From Nonomuraea helvata (lineage in GTDB: Bacteria; Actinomycetota; Actinomycetes; Streptosporangiales; Streptosporangiaceae): a stretch of DNA of 64,000 nucleotides. Below the pieces are notes generated by a model. It did not search any database. It had not been told where the DNA came from and saw nothing but the letters and a program-made list of their open reading frames with translations. The stretch spans positions 806,001 through 870,000 of the forward strand of contig NZ_BAAAXV010000008.1 in assembly GCF_039535785.1 (NCBI RefSeq), in the 5' to 3' direction. Made by a program: the position numbers and the translations under genes. Below are positions 41,964-49,971 of the stretch, piece by piece; positions within the stretch are counted from its first letter, which is position 1; the number at the start of each line of letters is the position of its first letter.

Positions 41964-43145
41964 CTAGGCCGACAGCGGGTTGACGTGCCGGTGGTGCAGC
42001 CCGATCACGGGGACCTCGTGGAGGCTGCCCGAGTACAGGAACTGCGTCATGCCGATGAGCAGCCGCCGCACGTCGTCCTGCGGCCGCACGACCAGGCGGA
42101 TGAACCGGCTCGTCGTGCCCAGCTTGTTGCCGCACTCGCGGACGTACACGCCGTGCTCGCTGAGCAGATGGTCGCGGAGCGGCACCCCGTCGTACCCGGG
42201 CGGCAGCCTGATCAGCAGGAAGTTGCCCTGCGAGGCGAACACCGACAGCCCCGGCATGGTGCTGAGCTGCTTGAACATCGCCCGCCTGTCGTGGCTCACC
42301 CGCTTGAGGCTGTCCTGGTACTCGGGCATGAACTGCCGCATCATGAACACCACGACCTCGGCGAACGAGTTCAGGTTCCACTTGGGCAGCGCGTCGCGCA
42401 CGCGGGCGGCCAGCGCCGGGTTCGCGACCATGTAGCCGCAGCGGATGCCGTGCAGGCCGAAGTTCTTGCCCAGGCTGCGCAGCACGATCACGTTCGGCCG
42501 GACCGCCGCCTCCGCCGCCAGCCCCGGGTACGGCTCGGCGTCCACGAAGTCGCCGAACGACTCGTCCACGATCACCAGATCCAGGTCGATCAGCTCGTCG
42601 AGCAGGCGCAGGACCTCGTGCCTGGGCAGGTAGCCCCCGTCGGGGTTGTTGGGGTTGCAGATCACCGCCACCCGGGAGCCGCGCATGCGGATGAACGACA
42701 CGTAGTCGCTCACGTCCAGCGTGAAGTTGCGGCTCTCCATCAACGGGTACATGTCCACCCGCTTGCCCGTCTCCAGCGGCTGGTCGGTCCACCGGCCGAA
42801 GGTGGGGATGGGCACCGCGAGGCTCTCGCGCACCAGCAGATGGTCGATCCAGGTGATCAGCTCGGTCGATCCGTTGCCCATGGCGACCGTCTTGGGGTGG
42901 AGCCCCAGCGTGGCGCAGAGCTCCTCGGTGATCGTGCCCGCGTCGCTCGGATAGAACTTGAGGATCGTCTCCAGGTTCCTCCCAAGATGATCGAAGATCT
43001 CCGGGGTCGGGAAGTACGGGTTGCACGGAACGCAGAAGTCGACCGGCGCGCGCTCTCCCGACGAGGCGCGCATCAGTGAAAAGAACGACGGGCTGTGGGC
43101 CTGTGCCCGCAAGAGGCTGAGCTCCACGACACCTCCATGGAACAT
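41964..43145 (-). CDS. PLP-dependent class I/II aminotransferase (HisC/CobD-like)
   Basis: A 393-residue fold-type I aminotransferase. The PLP lysine is in RSLGKNFGLHGIRCGYM; NPNNPDGG, DESFGDFV and the C-terminal Arg in RFIRLVVRP bind PLP and substrate. The pattern is closest to histidinol-phosphate or threonine-phosphate enzymes, yet his genes are elsewhere, so a specialised amino acid role is likely. The N-terminal extension HSPSFFSLMRASSGERAPVDFCVPCNPYFPT is unusual. ATG 43145 chosen; a GTG at 43127 has GGAGG nearby and is an alternative. It lies 40 bp after the SpoIIE phosphatase gene on the same strand. Confidence 0.85.
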   Translation of the reverse strand: MFHGGVVELSLLRAQAHSPSFFSLMRASSGERAPVDFCVPCNPYFPTPEIFDHLGRNLETILKFYPSDAGTITEELCATLGLHPKTVAMGNGSTELITWIDHLLVRESLAVPIPTFGRWTDQPLETGKRVDMYPLMESRNFTLDVSDYVSFIRMRGSRVAVICNPNNPDGGYLPRHEVLRLLDELIDLDLVIVDESFGDFVDAEPYPGLAAEAAVRPNVIVLRSLGKNFGLHGIRCGYMVANPALAARVRDALPKWNLNSFAEVVVFMMRQFMPEYQDSLKRVSHDRRAMFKQLSTMPGLSVFASQGNFLLIRLPPGYDGVPLRDHLLSEHGVYVRECGNKLGTTSRFIRLVVRPQDDVRRLLIGMTQFLYSGSLHEVPVIGLHHRHVNPLSA

Positions 43146-43185
43146 GTCCGGATGTGTGTAGGTACGCGTCGTCGGAGTGGCCGGT

Positions 43186-44310
43186 TCATGATGGTGTACG
43201 GGCGCCCCGCGGCCGGTCGTCGCGCGCCCGCCGCCTGCGCAGGGTGACGATCGCGATGTCGTCGCGCGGGTCCGTCCTGGTGAAGGCGCGCACGTCGGCG
43301 CCCAGCACATGGGCGAGGCTGTCGGGCGGGTCGGGCGCCCACGCGCGCAGGCGTTCGGCCAGCGGGTAGAAGGCGCCTCCTGGGTCGCGGGCCTCGGTGA
43401 CGCCGTCGGTGCACAGCACCAGCGTCGCGCCCGGCGGGAACGCGAACCGCGCGCTCGTCCGCGGCTCGGTGGTCAGCGCCGCCACGCCGAGCGGCACGGA
43501 CGGCTCCCCTAGGCACACCTGCCGCGCGACGCCGTAGTGGATCATGTACGGGACGATGTGCCCGCAGTTGACCGCTTCGACGCCCAGTCCCGGGCCGATG
43601 TCGAGCACGAGGGCGGTGACCAGGCGCTCCGGCTCCCCGGTGGTGGCGGCGAACGTGTTCTGCCTGACCACGGCCTTCTCCAGCGCCTCCACGACGCCGT
43701 TCAGGGTGTCCTCGCGGTACGCGGCCTCCCTGAACGACCCCAGCACCGCCAGCGCGGTCCCGATCGCGGGCAGTCCCTTGCCCTGCACGTCGGCGATGAG
43801 CACGCGGGTGCCGTGCTGGGAGACGGCCACCTCGTACATGTCGCCGCCCACCATCGGCTCCTCCTCCACCGGCTGGTAGAGGCCGTCGACGACCACGTCG
43901 GCGGTGCGCAGCGGCAGCGGGCGCACGATCAGCCGCTGCAGGGCGGACGCCGCCGATCGCAGCCGGCGCACCTCCTCCTCGCGCCGCACGCGGTAGCGGC
44001 AGCCGAGCACGGCCAGCGCCCCGAACAGGGTGGTGAACCCGCCCGCCAGCAGTTTGTCGTCCAGCTCGCCGCCCAGGTAACTGGTGAGCCCGGCCACCAC
44101 CAGGATCACCCACAGCGACGCCAGGACCGTCTGCCGCACCGTGCCGAGCCCGGCGACGATCGCGGGCAGGAAGATCAGCAGCGGGAACAGCCGCACCGCC
44201 GTGCCCGTGAGGATGTCCAGCGCGGTCACCGTCGTGGTGAAGACGACGAGCCCGGCGACGAAGACGGGCGTCGAGAGATAAGGCCCTTCGCGTCTCCCGC
44301 CTTCGATCAC
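43186..44310 (-). CDS. Membrane PP2C-type (SpoIIE/RsbU-like) Ser/Thr phosphatase
   Basis: A 374-residue protein. Four hydrophobic helices (residues 12-100: VFVAGLVVFTTTVTAL, LFPLLIFLPAIVAGLG, TVLASLWVILVVAGLTSYLG, GFTTLFGALAVLG) precede a SpoIIE domain with metal Asp residues in VGGDMYEV and LIADVQGKGLPA, later CTDGVTEARD and DDIAIVTLRR. Such phosphatases control anti-sigma/anti-anti-sigma switches in stress response. GTG start. The aminotransferase follows 40 bp later. Signal and target are unknown. Confidence 0.92.
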   Translation of the reverse strand: MIEGGRREGPYLSTPVFVAGLVVFTTTVTALDILTGTAVRLFPLLIFLPAIVAGLGTVRQTVLASLWVILVVAGLTSYLGGELDDKLLAGGFTTLFGALAVLGCRYRVRREEEVRRLRSAASALQRLIVRPLPLRTADVVVDGLYQPVEEEPMVGGDMYEVAVSQHGTRVLIADVQGKGLPAIGTALAVLGSFREAAYREDTLNGVVEALEKAVVRQNTFAATTGEPERLVTALVLDIGPGLGVEAVNCGHIVPYMIHYGVARQVCLGEPSVPLGVAALTTEPRTSARFAFPPGATLVLCTDGVTEARDPGGAFYPLAERLRAWAPDPPDSLAHVLGADVRAFTRTDPRDDIAIVTLRRRRARDDRPRGARTPS

Positions 44311-44488
44311 GAGTCCTTCATCCCCCTTCGGCGAAAAGCGTAACGGCCCGTTTTTCCGGGTGGCCGGGAGAAATTGCGAAATGTGCCGGGCCGATCGCGT
44401 CTCTATGGCTCTGTACTGGGACGATAGCGGATGAATGCGGACAGTGAACTACATTGTCCCGCTCTTTTGTTTACCATCCTCAATATTA

Positions 44489-44516
44489 TTGACAAGCAAA
44501 AATTGTCTTGTAAGCA
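44489..44516 (+). promoter_or_regulatory. AT-rich promoter of the radical-SAM-like gene
   Basis: -35 TTGACA (44489-44494), 16-base spacer, -10 TAAGCA (44511-44516), in a stretch (44440-44530) far more AT-rich than anything near it. GACAA (44491-44495) and TTGTC (44503-44507) form an inverted repeat across the -35 and spacer, a possible operator. Confidence 0.6.
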
Positions 44517-44577
44517 TTTGAAGTCGAAGTGGGCTGGATGCCAAATCCATTGTCCGCGCCTCGGGGGAGGGCCGCTG

Positions 44578-46149
44578 ATGGACCTGATCGTCGTACCGCC
44601 GCTCACCGACTTCACCACCGCGGTCCTGCCGCCCTCCGGGGTCGAGGTGCTCGACCTCAACGAACGGGTCGTCGAACGCCTCGCCGACCCGTCCCGGCTC
44701 AAGGCCGCCGCGGAGCGGCTCGACGGCGGGCCGCTGGCCGCGCTGCTCGAGCGGGCGGCGGCGGCCGTCCTGGAGCGCAAGGCGTTCGACGACGCCCACC
44801 TGAGAGCGGTGGGCACGGCGCTGCGGCTGGCCGCCGACCCCGCCGTGCGGCTCAGCATCGACGACCTGGAGCTGGCCGAGGGGAGCACGCAGAGCAGCGG
44901 GGACGTGCTCGGGGCGGCCGGGCGGTGCGAGCTGTTCCGCCCCGAGACGGAGCTGGCCGTGGAGGTGGCCAGGGGGCGGCGGGCGCACGTCGTGGTGGAC
45001 GATGGCCGCCAGCTTCCCGAGGCGTTCGCGCTGGTGGGCGCCCTGGGAGCGGGTCGGGTGACGTTGTGCGGGCGGCTGGTGGCCGAGCAGGGCGCGGCGC
45101 TGCGGCGCGTGCCCGCGCTGGCCGGCGTCGAGCTGCTGGCGTGGTCGCCTGAGCGGGTCATCCGCCCCCTGTGGTACGACACCGCGCCTTTCGAGCGGGT
45201 GCGCCCGGGGCAGTGCTGGGATGTCGCGCCCGCTCGGTGGGCGCGCCCGTGTGATGGCCCGGATGTCGCGCCCGCCGGGAGGGCGTCCCTGTGCGACGCC
45301 CCGGACACCCAGCCGGGGAAGCGTGTGCGCTGGGTGACCGGGGCGTGCCCCCCTCCCGCGAGCGGACCGTGGGCCGGGTGGCTGGACGCGGTGGGGGTGG
45401 CCGCGTACCCCGAGGAGGTGCTGGCCCGCTGCCGCGGCCTGACGATCGTCGTGACGCGGATCGACTTCCTGGCCGCCGTGACCGGGCTGAACGGCGTGAC
45501 CGTCGACCTGCGGCGACTGCTGGCCGGGATCCCGCCAGGCGTGCCGGTGACGTGCGAGCTGGTGCTCGGGGCGCCGGGCATGGAGGCGGGCGTCGTGGGA
45601 GAGTCCGTGGAGCTGCTGGCGGCGGGCGCGGGCGGGGTCCGGCTCGCCGGGCTGCGGCCGTACCGGATGGCGATCCGCACGGAGTGGGCGGGGCAGAGCG
45701 TGCGCTTCCCGCCGCACGCCGGGGACGACCTGGCCAGGTGGATCGACTTCGACGCGCCGGACACCATGCGGGCGTACGAGGTCGCTGCCATGATCAGGAG
45801 CTGGCTGGGCCGGCTCCCCGGGCTGCCGGCCGGCCGGCTGGCCGCCTGCTCCGTCGCCGGCCGGGAGCCCGCGCCCGGGCAGGATCGCGGAGGGGACGGG
45901 CCGGCTCCCGCGTGGGATCCGTGTGCGGAGGTGGTCCAGGGTGGGGCCGGGCCCGACGGGGACGGGCCGGGGACGTTCGCGGTCAGCCTGCGCTCGGGGC
46001 GGTCGTTGCGGCTCCGCCCGTACCAGGTCGCGCCCGTCTCCCGGCTGGCGGCCGACGACCCGCACGCCCTCGACGCCCTCACCGAACGCGCCCGCACGGA
46101 GCTGACCGCCGGGCTGGCCCAGGCGGGGGTGCTGAGAGGCCGCGGGTGA
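44578..46149 (+). CDS. B12-binding/radical-SAM-like protein lacking the Fe-S motif
   Basis: A 523-residue protein. The start MDLIVVPPLTDFTTAVLPPS resembles cobalamin-binding radical SAM enzymes, and the second half reads like a radical SAM barrel: LTIVVTRIDFLAAV, VPVTCELVLGAPGMEAGV, ESVELLAAGAGGVRLAGLRPYRM. The CxxxCxxC cluster motif is missing; its place holds a 14-residue imperfect repeat (DVAPARWARPCDGP, DVAPAGRASLCDAP) with spaced Cys. It may be a catalytically dead or reshaped relative, perhaps a partner protein. ATG 44578 follows GGGGGAGG; the frame stays open upstream through an AT-rich promoter and that part is not coding. Family call is by eye only. Confidence 0.5.
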   Translation: MDLIVVPPLTDFTTAVLPPSGVEVLDLNERVVERLADPSRLKAAAERLDGGPLAALLERAAAAVLERKAFDDAHLRAVGTALRLAADPAVRLSIDDLELAEGSTQSSGDVLGAAGRCELFRPETELAVEVARGRRAHVVVDDGRQLPEAFALVGALGAGRVTLCGRLVAEQGAALRRVPALAGVELLAWSPERVIRPLWYDTAPFERVRPGQCWDVAPARWARPCDGPDVAPAGRASLCDAPDTQPGKRVRWVTGACPPPASGPWAGWLDAVGVAAYPEEVLARCRGLTIVVTRIDFLAAVTGLNGVTVDLRRLLAGIPPGVPVTCELVLGAPGMEAGVVGESVELLAAGAGGVRLAGLRPYRMAIRTEWAGQSVRFPPHAGDDLARWIDFDAPDTMRAYEVAAMIRSWLGRLPGLPAGRLAACSVAGREPAPGQDRGGDGPAPAWDPCAEVVQGGAGPDGDGPGTFAVSLRSGRSLRLRPYQVAPVSRLAADDPHALDALTERARTELTAGLAQAGVLRGRG

Positions 46150-46182
46150 GCGGCGCGCGGCTCGTCGCGGCCGCACGCCGCC

Positions 46183-47022
46183 TCAGCGCAGCCCGTGCCT
46201 GCCCATCCAGCCGGTGAGGGCCGCGGCGATCGCCTGAGGCTGCTCCGCCGGAGTGGTGTGACCGGCGACGCCGTGCTTCTCGATCTCGAGAGCGGCCATG
46301 TTGCCGGCGCACCACTCGACCATCTCGGGGCCCATCATGGCGCCGTGGCCGGGCTCGAACGCGATCAACAGCTTGGGCACGTCGGTGCTGGCCGCCAGCC
46401 AGGTGTCGTACGCCTCGACGATGGCCACGACGTCGGCCGGCTCGCCGCCGAGCGGCATCGATCGCGCCCATCGCAGGATCGGCAGCCGGCTCTCCCGGGT
46501 GGGGAACGACGTGCGGTAGACGGCGAGATCCTCCTCGGGGAGGCCGCTGCCTTCGATGAACAGGTTGTCGTCCAGGAGCATGGCCTCGCCGGCACCCTCC
46601 GTCTTGATCGCCTTGAAGAGCTCCCGCCCGGCTTCGGGGAACTCCTCCCAGGCCATCGGCTTCACGATCGTCTCGGTGAACGCGATGCCGCGTACCCGCC
46701 CGGGGTGGCGGGCGGCCCAGTCGAAGGCGAGCGCGCCGCCCCAGTCGTGTCCGATGAGGACGACGTCATCGAGCTCCAGGGCGTCGAACCACGCATCCAG
46801 ATAGCGGGCGTGATCGCCGAATGTGTAGTCGATGTCGGGCTTGCCGGAGTCCCCCATTCCGATCAGGTCGGGTGCGAGGCGTCGGCCGGGGTCGCCGACG
46901 GCGGGCATGATGTGACGCCACAAATAGGACGAGTGCGGATTTCCGTGCAGGAAGACCATCGGTGTCCCTGTCCCGAGCTCCCGGTAGAACATCGTCGAGT
47001 CGAGAATGTGCGCGGTGGGCAT
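46183..47022 (-). CDS. Haloalkane dehalogenase-like alpha/beta hydrolase
   Basis: A 279-residue alpha/beta hydrolase. HGNPHSSYLWRHI with Asn28 and GHDWGGALAFDWA with nucleophile Asp93 and halide-binding Trp94 are the signature of haloalkane dehalogenases (DhaA/LinB class), which displace halide from alkyl halides; the base His is probably in AGHTTPAEQP near the end. Cap domain roughly 120-210. An epoxide hydrolase would also use Asp, but the Asn-Trp pair favours dehalogenase. Divergent from an HxlR regulator 158 bp away, which probably controls it. ATG start with GGAAAGG-type site upstream. Confidence 0.85.
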   Translation of the reverse strand: MPTAHILDSTMFYRELGTGTPMVFLHGNPHSSYLWRHIMPAVGDPGRRLAPDLIGMGDSGKPDIDYTFGDHARYLDAWFDALELDDVVLIGHDWGGALAFDWAARHPGRVRGIAFTETIVKPMAWEEFPEAGRELFKAIKTEGAGEAMLLDDNLFIEGSGLPEEDLAVYRTSFPTRESRLPILRWARSMPLGGEPADVVAIVEAYDTWLAASTDVPKLLIAFEPGHGAMMGPEMVEWCAGNMAALEIEKHGVAGHTTPAEQPQAIAAALTGWMGRHGLR

Positions 47023-47153
47023 GGCAGACCTTTCCGTTATGACAAATCACTCGAGCGTGATCCAGCGGAAACCCGCGACCTGGCAGAGCGCGGCGCGGCT
47101 TCCGGAGGCCGACAGTTTCGAATCGGCGACCCGGCGAAGCTAGCATCGTTTGT

Positions 47154-47168
47154 ATAGTAGGTACCTAG
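47154..47168 (+). promoter_or_regulatory. Promoter and operator of the HxlR gene
   Basis: TATAGT (47154-47159) is a good -10, and the perfect palindrome TAGGTACCTA (47159-47168) follows directly, ending at the ribosome site GAGGAAAG. Autoregulation by HxlR is likely from position; the divergent dehalogenase gene would share the region. Confidence 0.5.
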
Positions 47169-47180
47169 AGGAAAGTAACT

Positions 47181-47603
47181 ATGTCAGAGGGGGTCCGCAT
47201 GAGCGGCGACGCGACCCGGACGGCAACGGCGTCGGCTGAGCCCGAGCAGGCGTGCCCGATCGCTCCGGTCGTCGACATCGTCTTCAGCCGCTGGACCACC
47301 CCGATCCTCTGGACCCTCAACGAGTACGGCCTGCAGCGTTTCGTGGAGCTGCAGCGGCGCATCGCCACGATCACGCCCAAGGTGCTGACCCAGCGGCTGC
47401 GGCAGTTGGAGCGTGACGGTCTCGTGGTGCGCACCTACCACCCCGAGGTGCCGCCGCGGGTGGAGTACGAGATCAGCGATCTGGGACGCAGCCTGGCCCC
47501 TCTTTTCGCCACCCTGGCCGACTGGGCCGGCGCCAACATGGGCAAGGTCGAGGAGGCCCGGGCGGAGTACGACGCAGACGATCGCCGCCCCCGCCCGGCG
47601 TGA
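47181..47603 (+). CDS. HxlR-family transcriptional regulator
   Basis: A 140-residue winged-helix regulator. Conserved Cys in EQACPIAPVVDIVFSRWT, then TTPILWTLNEYGLQRFVELQRRI, LTQRLRQLERDGLVVRTYHPEVPPRVEYEISDLG. HxlR proteins often sense electrophiles or formaldehyde through the N-terminal Cys, and regulate a neighbour, here the haloalkane dehalogenase. The start (ATG 47181) has GAGGAAAG upstream. Confidence 0.93.
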   Translation: MSEGVRMSGDATRTATASAEPEQACPIAPVVDIVFSRWTTPILWTLNEYGLQRFVELQRRIATITPKVLTQRLRQLERDGLVVRTYHPEVPPRVEYEISDLGRSLAPLFATLADWAGANMGKVEEARAEYDADDRRPRPA

Positions 47604-47649
47604 TCACGCACGGCCTCTCAATTCCGTACAAACCTCTGGATCGGGCACG

Positions 47650-48501
47650 ATGGGATCTGTGACAGTGACACGACTGGCCGAGCTGGTCGCCGGGGGAGGG
47701 GTGGTCGTGCTCAGCGGGGCAGGCCTGTCCACCGAGTCCGGCATTCCCGACTACCGGGGGCCGACCGGCCGGGCCCGGCGCGCGGAGCCGATGACGTACC
47801 AGCGCTTCGTCGGCAGCGCGGAGGCCCGGCAGCGCTACTGGGCGCGCAGCCACGTCGGCTGGCGGCAGATCGGCGAGGCCCGGCCCAACGCCGGTCACCG
47901 GGCCGTGGCCGAGCTGGAGCGGCGCGGGCTGCTCACCGGCATCGTCACCCAGAACGTCGACGGCCTGCACCAGGCGGCCGGAGCCAGGCGGGTGATCGAG
48001 CTGCACGGCGGGCTCGACCGGGTCGTCTGCCTGTCCTGCCGGGAGCGCACACCCCGCGCCGAGCTGGAGCGGCGGCTGCGCGCGGCCAACCCAGGCTGGG
48101 AGGCCAGCGGGCAGATCAACCCCGACGGCGACGCCGTGCTCACCGACGAGCAGGTCGCCGGGTTCGAGGTGGTCGACTGCGCGGCGTGCGGCGGGCTGCT
48201 CAAACCCGACGTGGTCTTCTTCGGCGAGAACGTCCCCCGGCCCCGTGTGGACGAGTGCTTCGCGGTGGTGGCGGGGGCGCGGACGCTGCTGGTGCTGGGG
48301 TCGTCGTTGACGGTCAGGTCGGGGCTGCGGTTCGTCACCAAGGCCGCCGTGCTCGGCATCCCGATCGCCATCGTCAACCAGGGTCCGACCGGCGGCGACG
48401 CGGACGCCTCCCTCACTCTGGACGCCCCGCTCGGCCCGACGCTGACCGACCTCACGGCGCGGCTGCCCGGCCGGCCCGCGGCACATGAGGCGGCACAATA
48501 G
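47650..48501 (+). CDS. Sirtuin, NAD-dependent protein deacylase
   Basis: A 283-residue Sir2-family enzyme that removes acyl groups from protein lysines using NAD+. NAD motifs: LSGAGLSTESGIPDYRGPTG, TQNVDGLHQAAG with ELHGGLDR (catalytic His). The zinc site has CLSCRER and CAACGGLLKPDVVFFGENVP. The insert between Cys pairs (AANPGWEASGQINPDGD) is longer than in CobB. ATG 47650 chosen; GTG 47659 with a nearby GATGGGAT site is an alternative. YchJ follows 5 bp downstream. Confidence 0.93.
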   Translation: MGSVTVTRLAELVAGGGVVVLSGAGLSTESGIPDYRGPTGRARRAEPMTYQRFVGSAEARQRYWARSHVGWRQIGEARPNAGHRAVAELERRGLLTGIVTQNVDGLHQAAGARRVIELHGGLDRVVCLSCRERTPRAELERRLRAANPGWEASGQINPDGDAVLTDEQVAGFEVVDCAACGGLLKPDVVFFGENVPRPRVDECFAVVAGARTLLVLGSSLTVRSGLRFVTKAAVLGIPIAIVNQGPTGGDADASLTLDAPLGPTLTDLTARLPGRPAAHEAAQ

Positions 48502-48506
48502 GGCGC

Positions 48507-48881
48507 ATGTCTCGTACATGTCCGTGCGGCCTGCCCGCCCCCTACCAGGACTGCTGCGGCAAGCTCCACCGGGGCGCGGCGGCCGCCGCCACCGCCGAGC
48601 AGCTCATGCGGTCGAGGTTCAGCGCGTTCGGGGTGGGCGACGCGGCCTACCTGCTGCGGACCTGGCACCCGGCCGCGCGGCCCGCCTCGCTCGACCTCGA
48701 CAGGAAGGTCCGGTGGGTACGCCTGGAGGTGCTGGAGACGACCGGCGGCAGCGTCGTGCACACCGAGGGCACGGTCCGCTTCCGCGCCCACTACGCCGAG
48801 CGCGGGCGTCCGGGCGTGCTGGAGGAGAACAGCCGTTTCGTCCGTCTCGAGGGCCGCTGGGTGTACGCGGGCGTGGTGTGA
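48507..48881 (+). CDS. YchJ-family SEC-C zinc-binding protein (UPF0225)
   Basis: A 124-residue protein. It opens with a Cys-rich SEC-C-type zinc motif, CPCGLPAPYQDCCGKLH, followed by the YchJ NTF2-like body (AEQLMRSRFSAFGVGDAAYLLRTWHP, VRWVRLEVLET, RFVRLEGRWVYAGV). Function unknown. CACAAT lies 7 bases before the ATG and there is no ribosome site, so a leaderless transcript is possible, or it is read through from the sirtuin gene. Confidence 0.92.
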   Translation: MSRTCPCGLPAPYQDCCGKLHRGAAAAATAEQLMRSRFSAFGVGDAAYLLRTWHPAARPASLDLDRKVRWVRLEVLETTGGSVVHTEGTVRFRAHYAERGRPGVLEENSRFVRLEGRWVYAGVV

Positions 48882-48900
48882 CCCCTGCGCTCGTCCGCGC

Positions 48901-49728
48901 TCACGGCTTGCGGGCGACGGCTCCGACCAGCGTGTGACGGGAGAGGCCGGGCCTGGCGTGGTCGCCGGGGTCCGGCCGCCATTCCGGCACCGGCACGAGG
49001 CCGGGCTCCAGCAGCTCCAGGCCGTCGAAGCAGGTCAGGATCTCCTCGCGCGTACGCCAGCGGCCCGTCCCGAGGCTCTCCTTGAAGAGCTTCTCGGCCG
49101 TGTACGCCTGACGGGACGCCTCCGGATGATCCACGGGATTGTGAAAGTGGGAGACGGCCACGTGGCTGCCGGACGGGAGGCGTTTCACCAGCCGGGCCAC
49201 GATCCCGGCCGGGTCCTCATGGTCGGGCAGGTGGTGCAGGATGTCGAGCATCAGCAGCCCGACCGGCTCACCGAGGTCGATGAGGCGCCTGGTCTCCGGA
49301 TCGTCGACGATCGCGTCCGGGTCCCTGGCGTCGCCCTCGACGATCGTGATGCGGCCGTCCACGGCCAGCAGCGCGCGGCCGTGGACCAGGACGATGGGGT
49401 CGTGGTCGACGTACACGACCCTCGAGCCTGGGGCGGCGGACCGGGCGACCTCGTGGACGTTGTCCCGTGCGGGCAGACCGGCGCCGATGTCCAGGAACTG
49501 CCGGACGCCCGCCTCCGCGGCCATGAACCTGACCACCCGGGCGAGGAACTCCCTGTTCGCCCACGCCGCCTCCCGGGCGTCCGGCATGATCTCGAGCACG
49601 CGCTGCGCCAGCCGGCGGTCCGCCTCGTAGTTGTCCTTGCCGCCGAGCATGAAGTCGTAGAGGCGGGAGGTGGTGGGTCTGGAGGTGTCTACTCCACGGG
49701 ACGCACGCTTCTGCTGGCGGTCGGCCAT
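48901..49728 (-). CDS. DUF574 SAM-dependent methyltransferase (copy A)
   Basis: A 275-residue protein of the actinobacterial S-adenosyl methyltransferase family (DUF574). N-terminal signature RLYDFMLGGKDNYEADR, motif I QFLDIGAGLP, motif II VVYVDHDPIVLVHGRALL, then LLMLDILHHLPDHEDP and SHFHNP. Substrate unknown; the family is numerous in filamentous actinobacteria. Start ATG with AAGGAG 8 bases upstream. The copy at 59403-60233 is very similar throughout, including VDHDPIVLVHGRALLAVD, so the two look like paralogues. Confidence 0.92.
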   Translation of the reverse strand: MADRQQKRASRGVDTSRPTTSRLYDFMLGGKDNYEADRRLAQRVLEIMPDAREAAWANREFLARVVRFMAAEAGVRQFLDIGAGLPARDNVHEVARSAAPGSRVVYVDHDPIVLVHGRALLAVDGRITIVEGDARDPDAIVDDPETRRLIDLGEPVGLLMLDILHHLPDHEDPAGIVARLVKRLPSGSHVAVSHFHNPVDHPEASRQAYTAEKLFKESLGTGRWRTREEILTCFDGLELLEPGLVPVPEWRPDPGDHARPGLSRHTLVGAVARKP

Positions 49729-49917
49729 GGGCGGCTCCTTCGGGTACGCACTGTGCCGCTGAGGTGGCTGACAGCGATCTTACTGATGAGCTGATCAGAT
49801 TTCCGCATTAGTCGTAAATTTCGGTCAGGATTCTGCGTCAATAGCGGTCCTGCGGGAAGACCCTGCGAGCCGGGCCGGACACCAAGAGAAGGACAAGATC
49901 CATTCCGGTTGGCGTCT

Positions 49918-49938
49918 GGGAGGGGGTGTCGCCCTCCC
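49918..49938 (+). promoter_or_regulatory. Short stem upstream of the secreted repeat protein
   Basis: GGGAGGG (49918-49924) and CCCTCCC (49932-49938) form a 7-bp stem 33 bases before the chosen ATG. It may shape the mRNA leader; otherwise this 243-base gap shows no clear promoter. Confidence 0.3.
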
Positions 49939-49971
49939 CTCACCGTGAGCCCGGGCGCTACTCGTGTGCCT

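Noticed and set aside
44403..46176. Two long minus-strand frames opposite the radical-SAM-like gene
   Set aside because: Pro/Ser/Arg-rich and Arg/Gly-rich shadows without ribosome site; the + strand has a strong GGGGGAGG site, a promoter and fold-like sequence.
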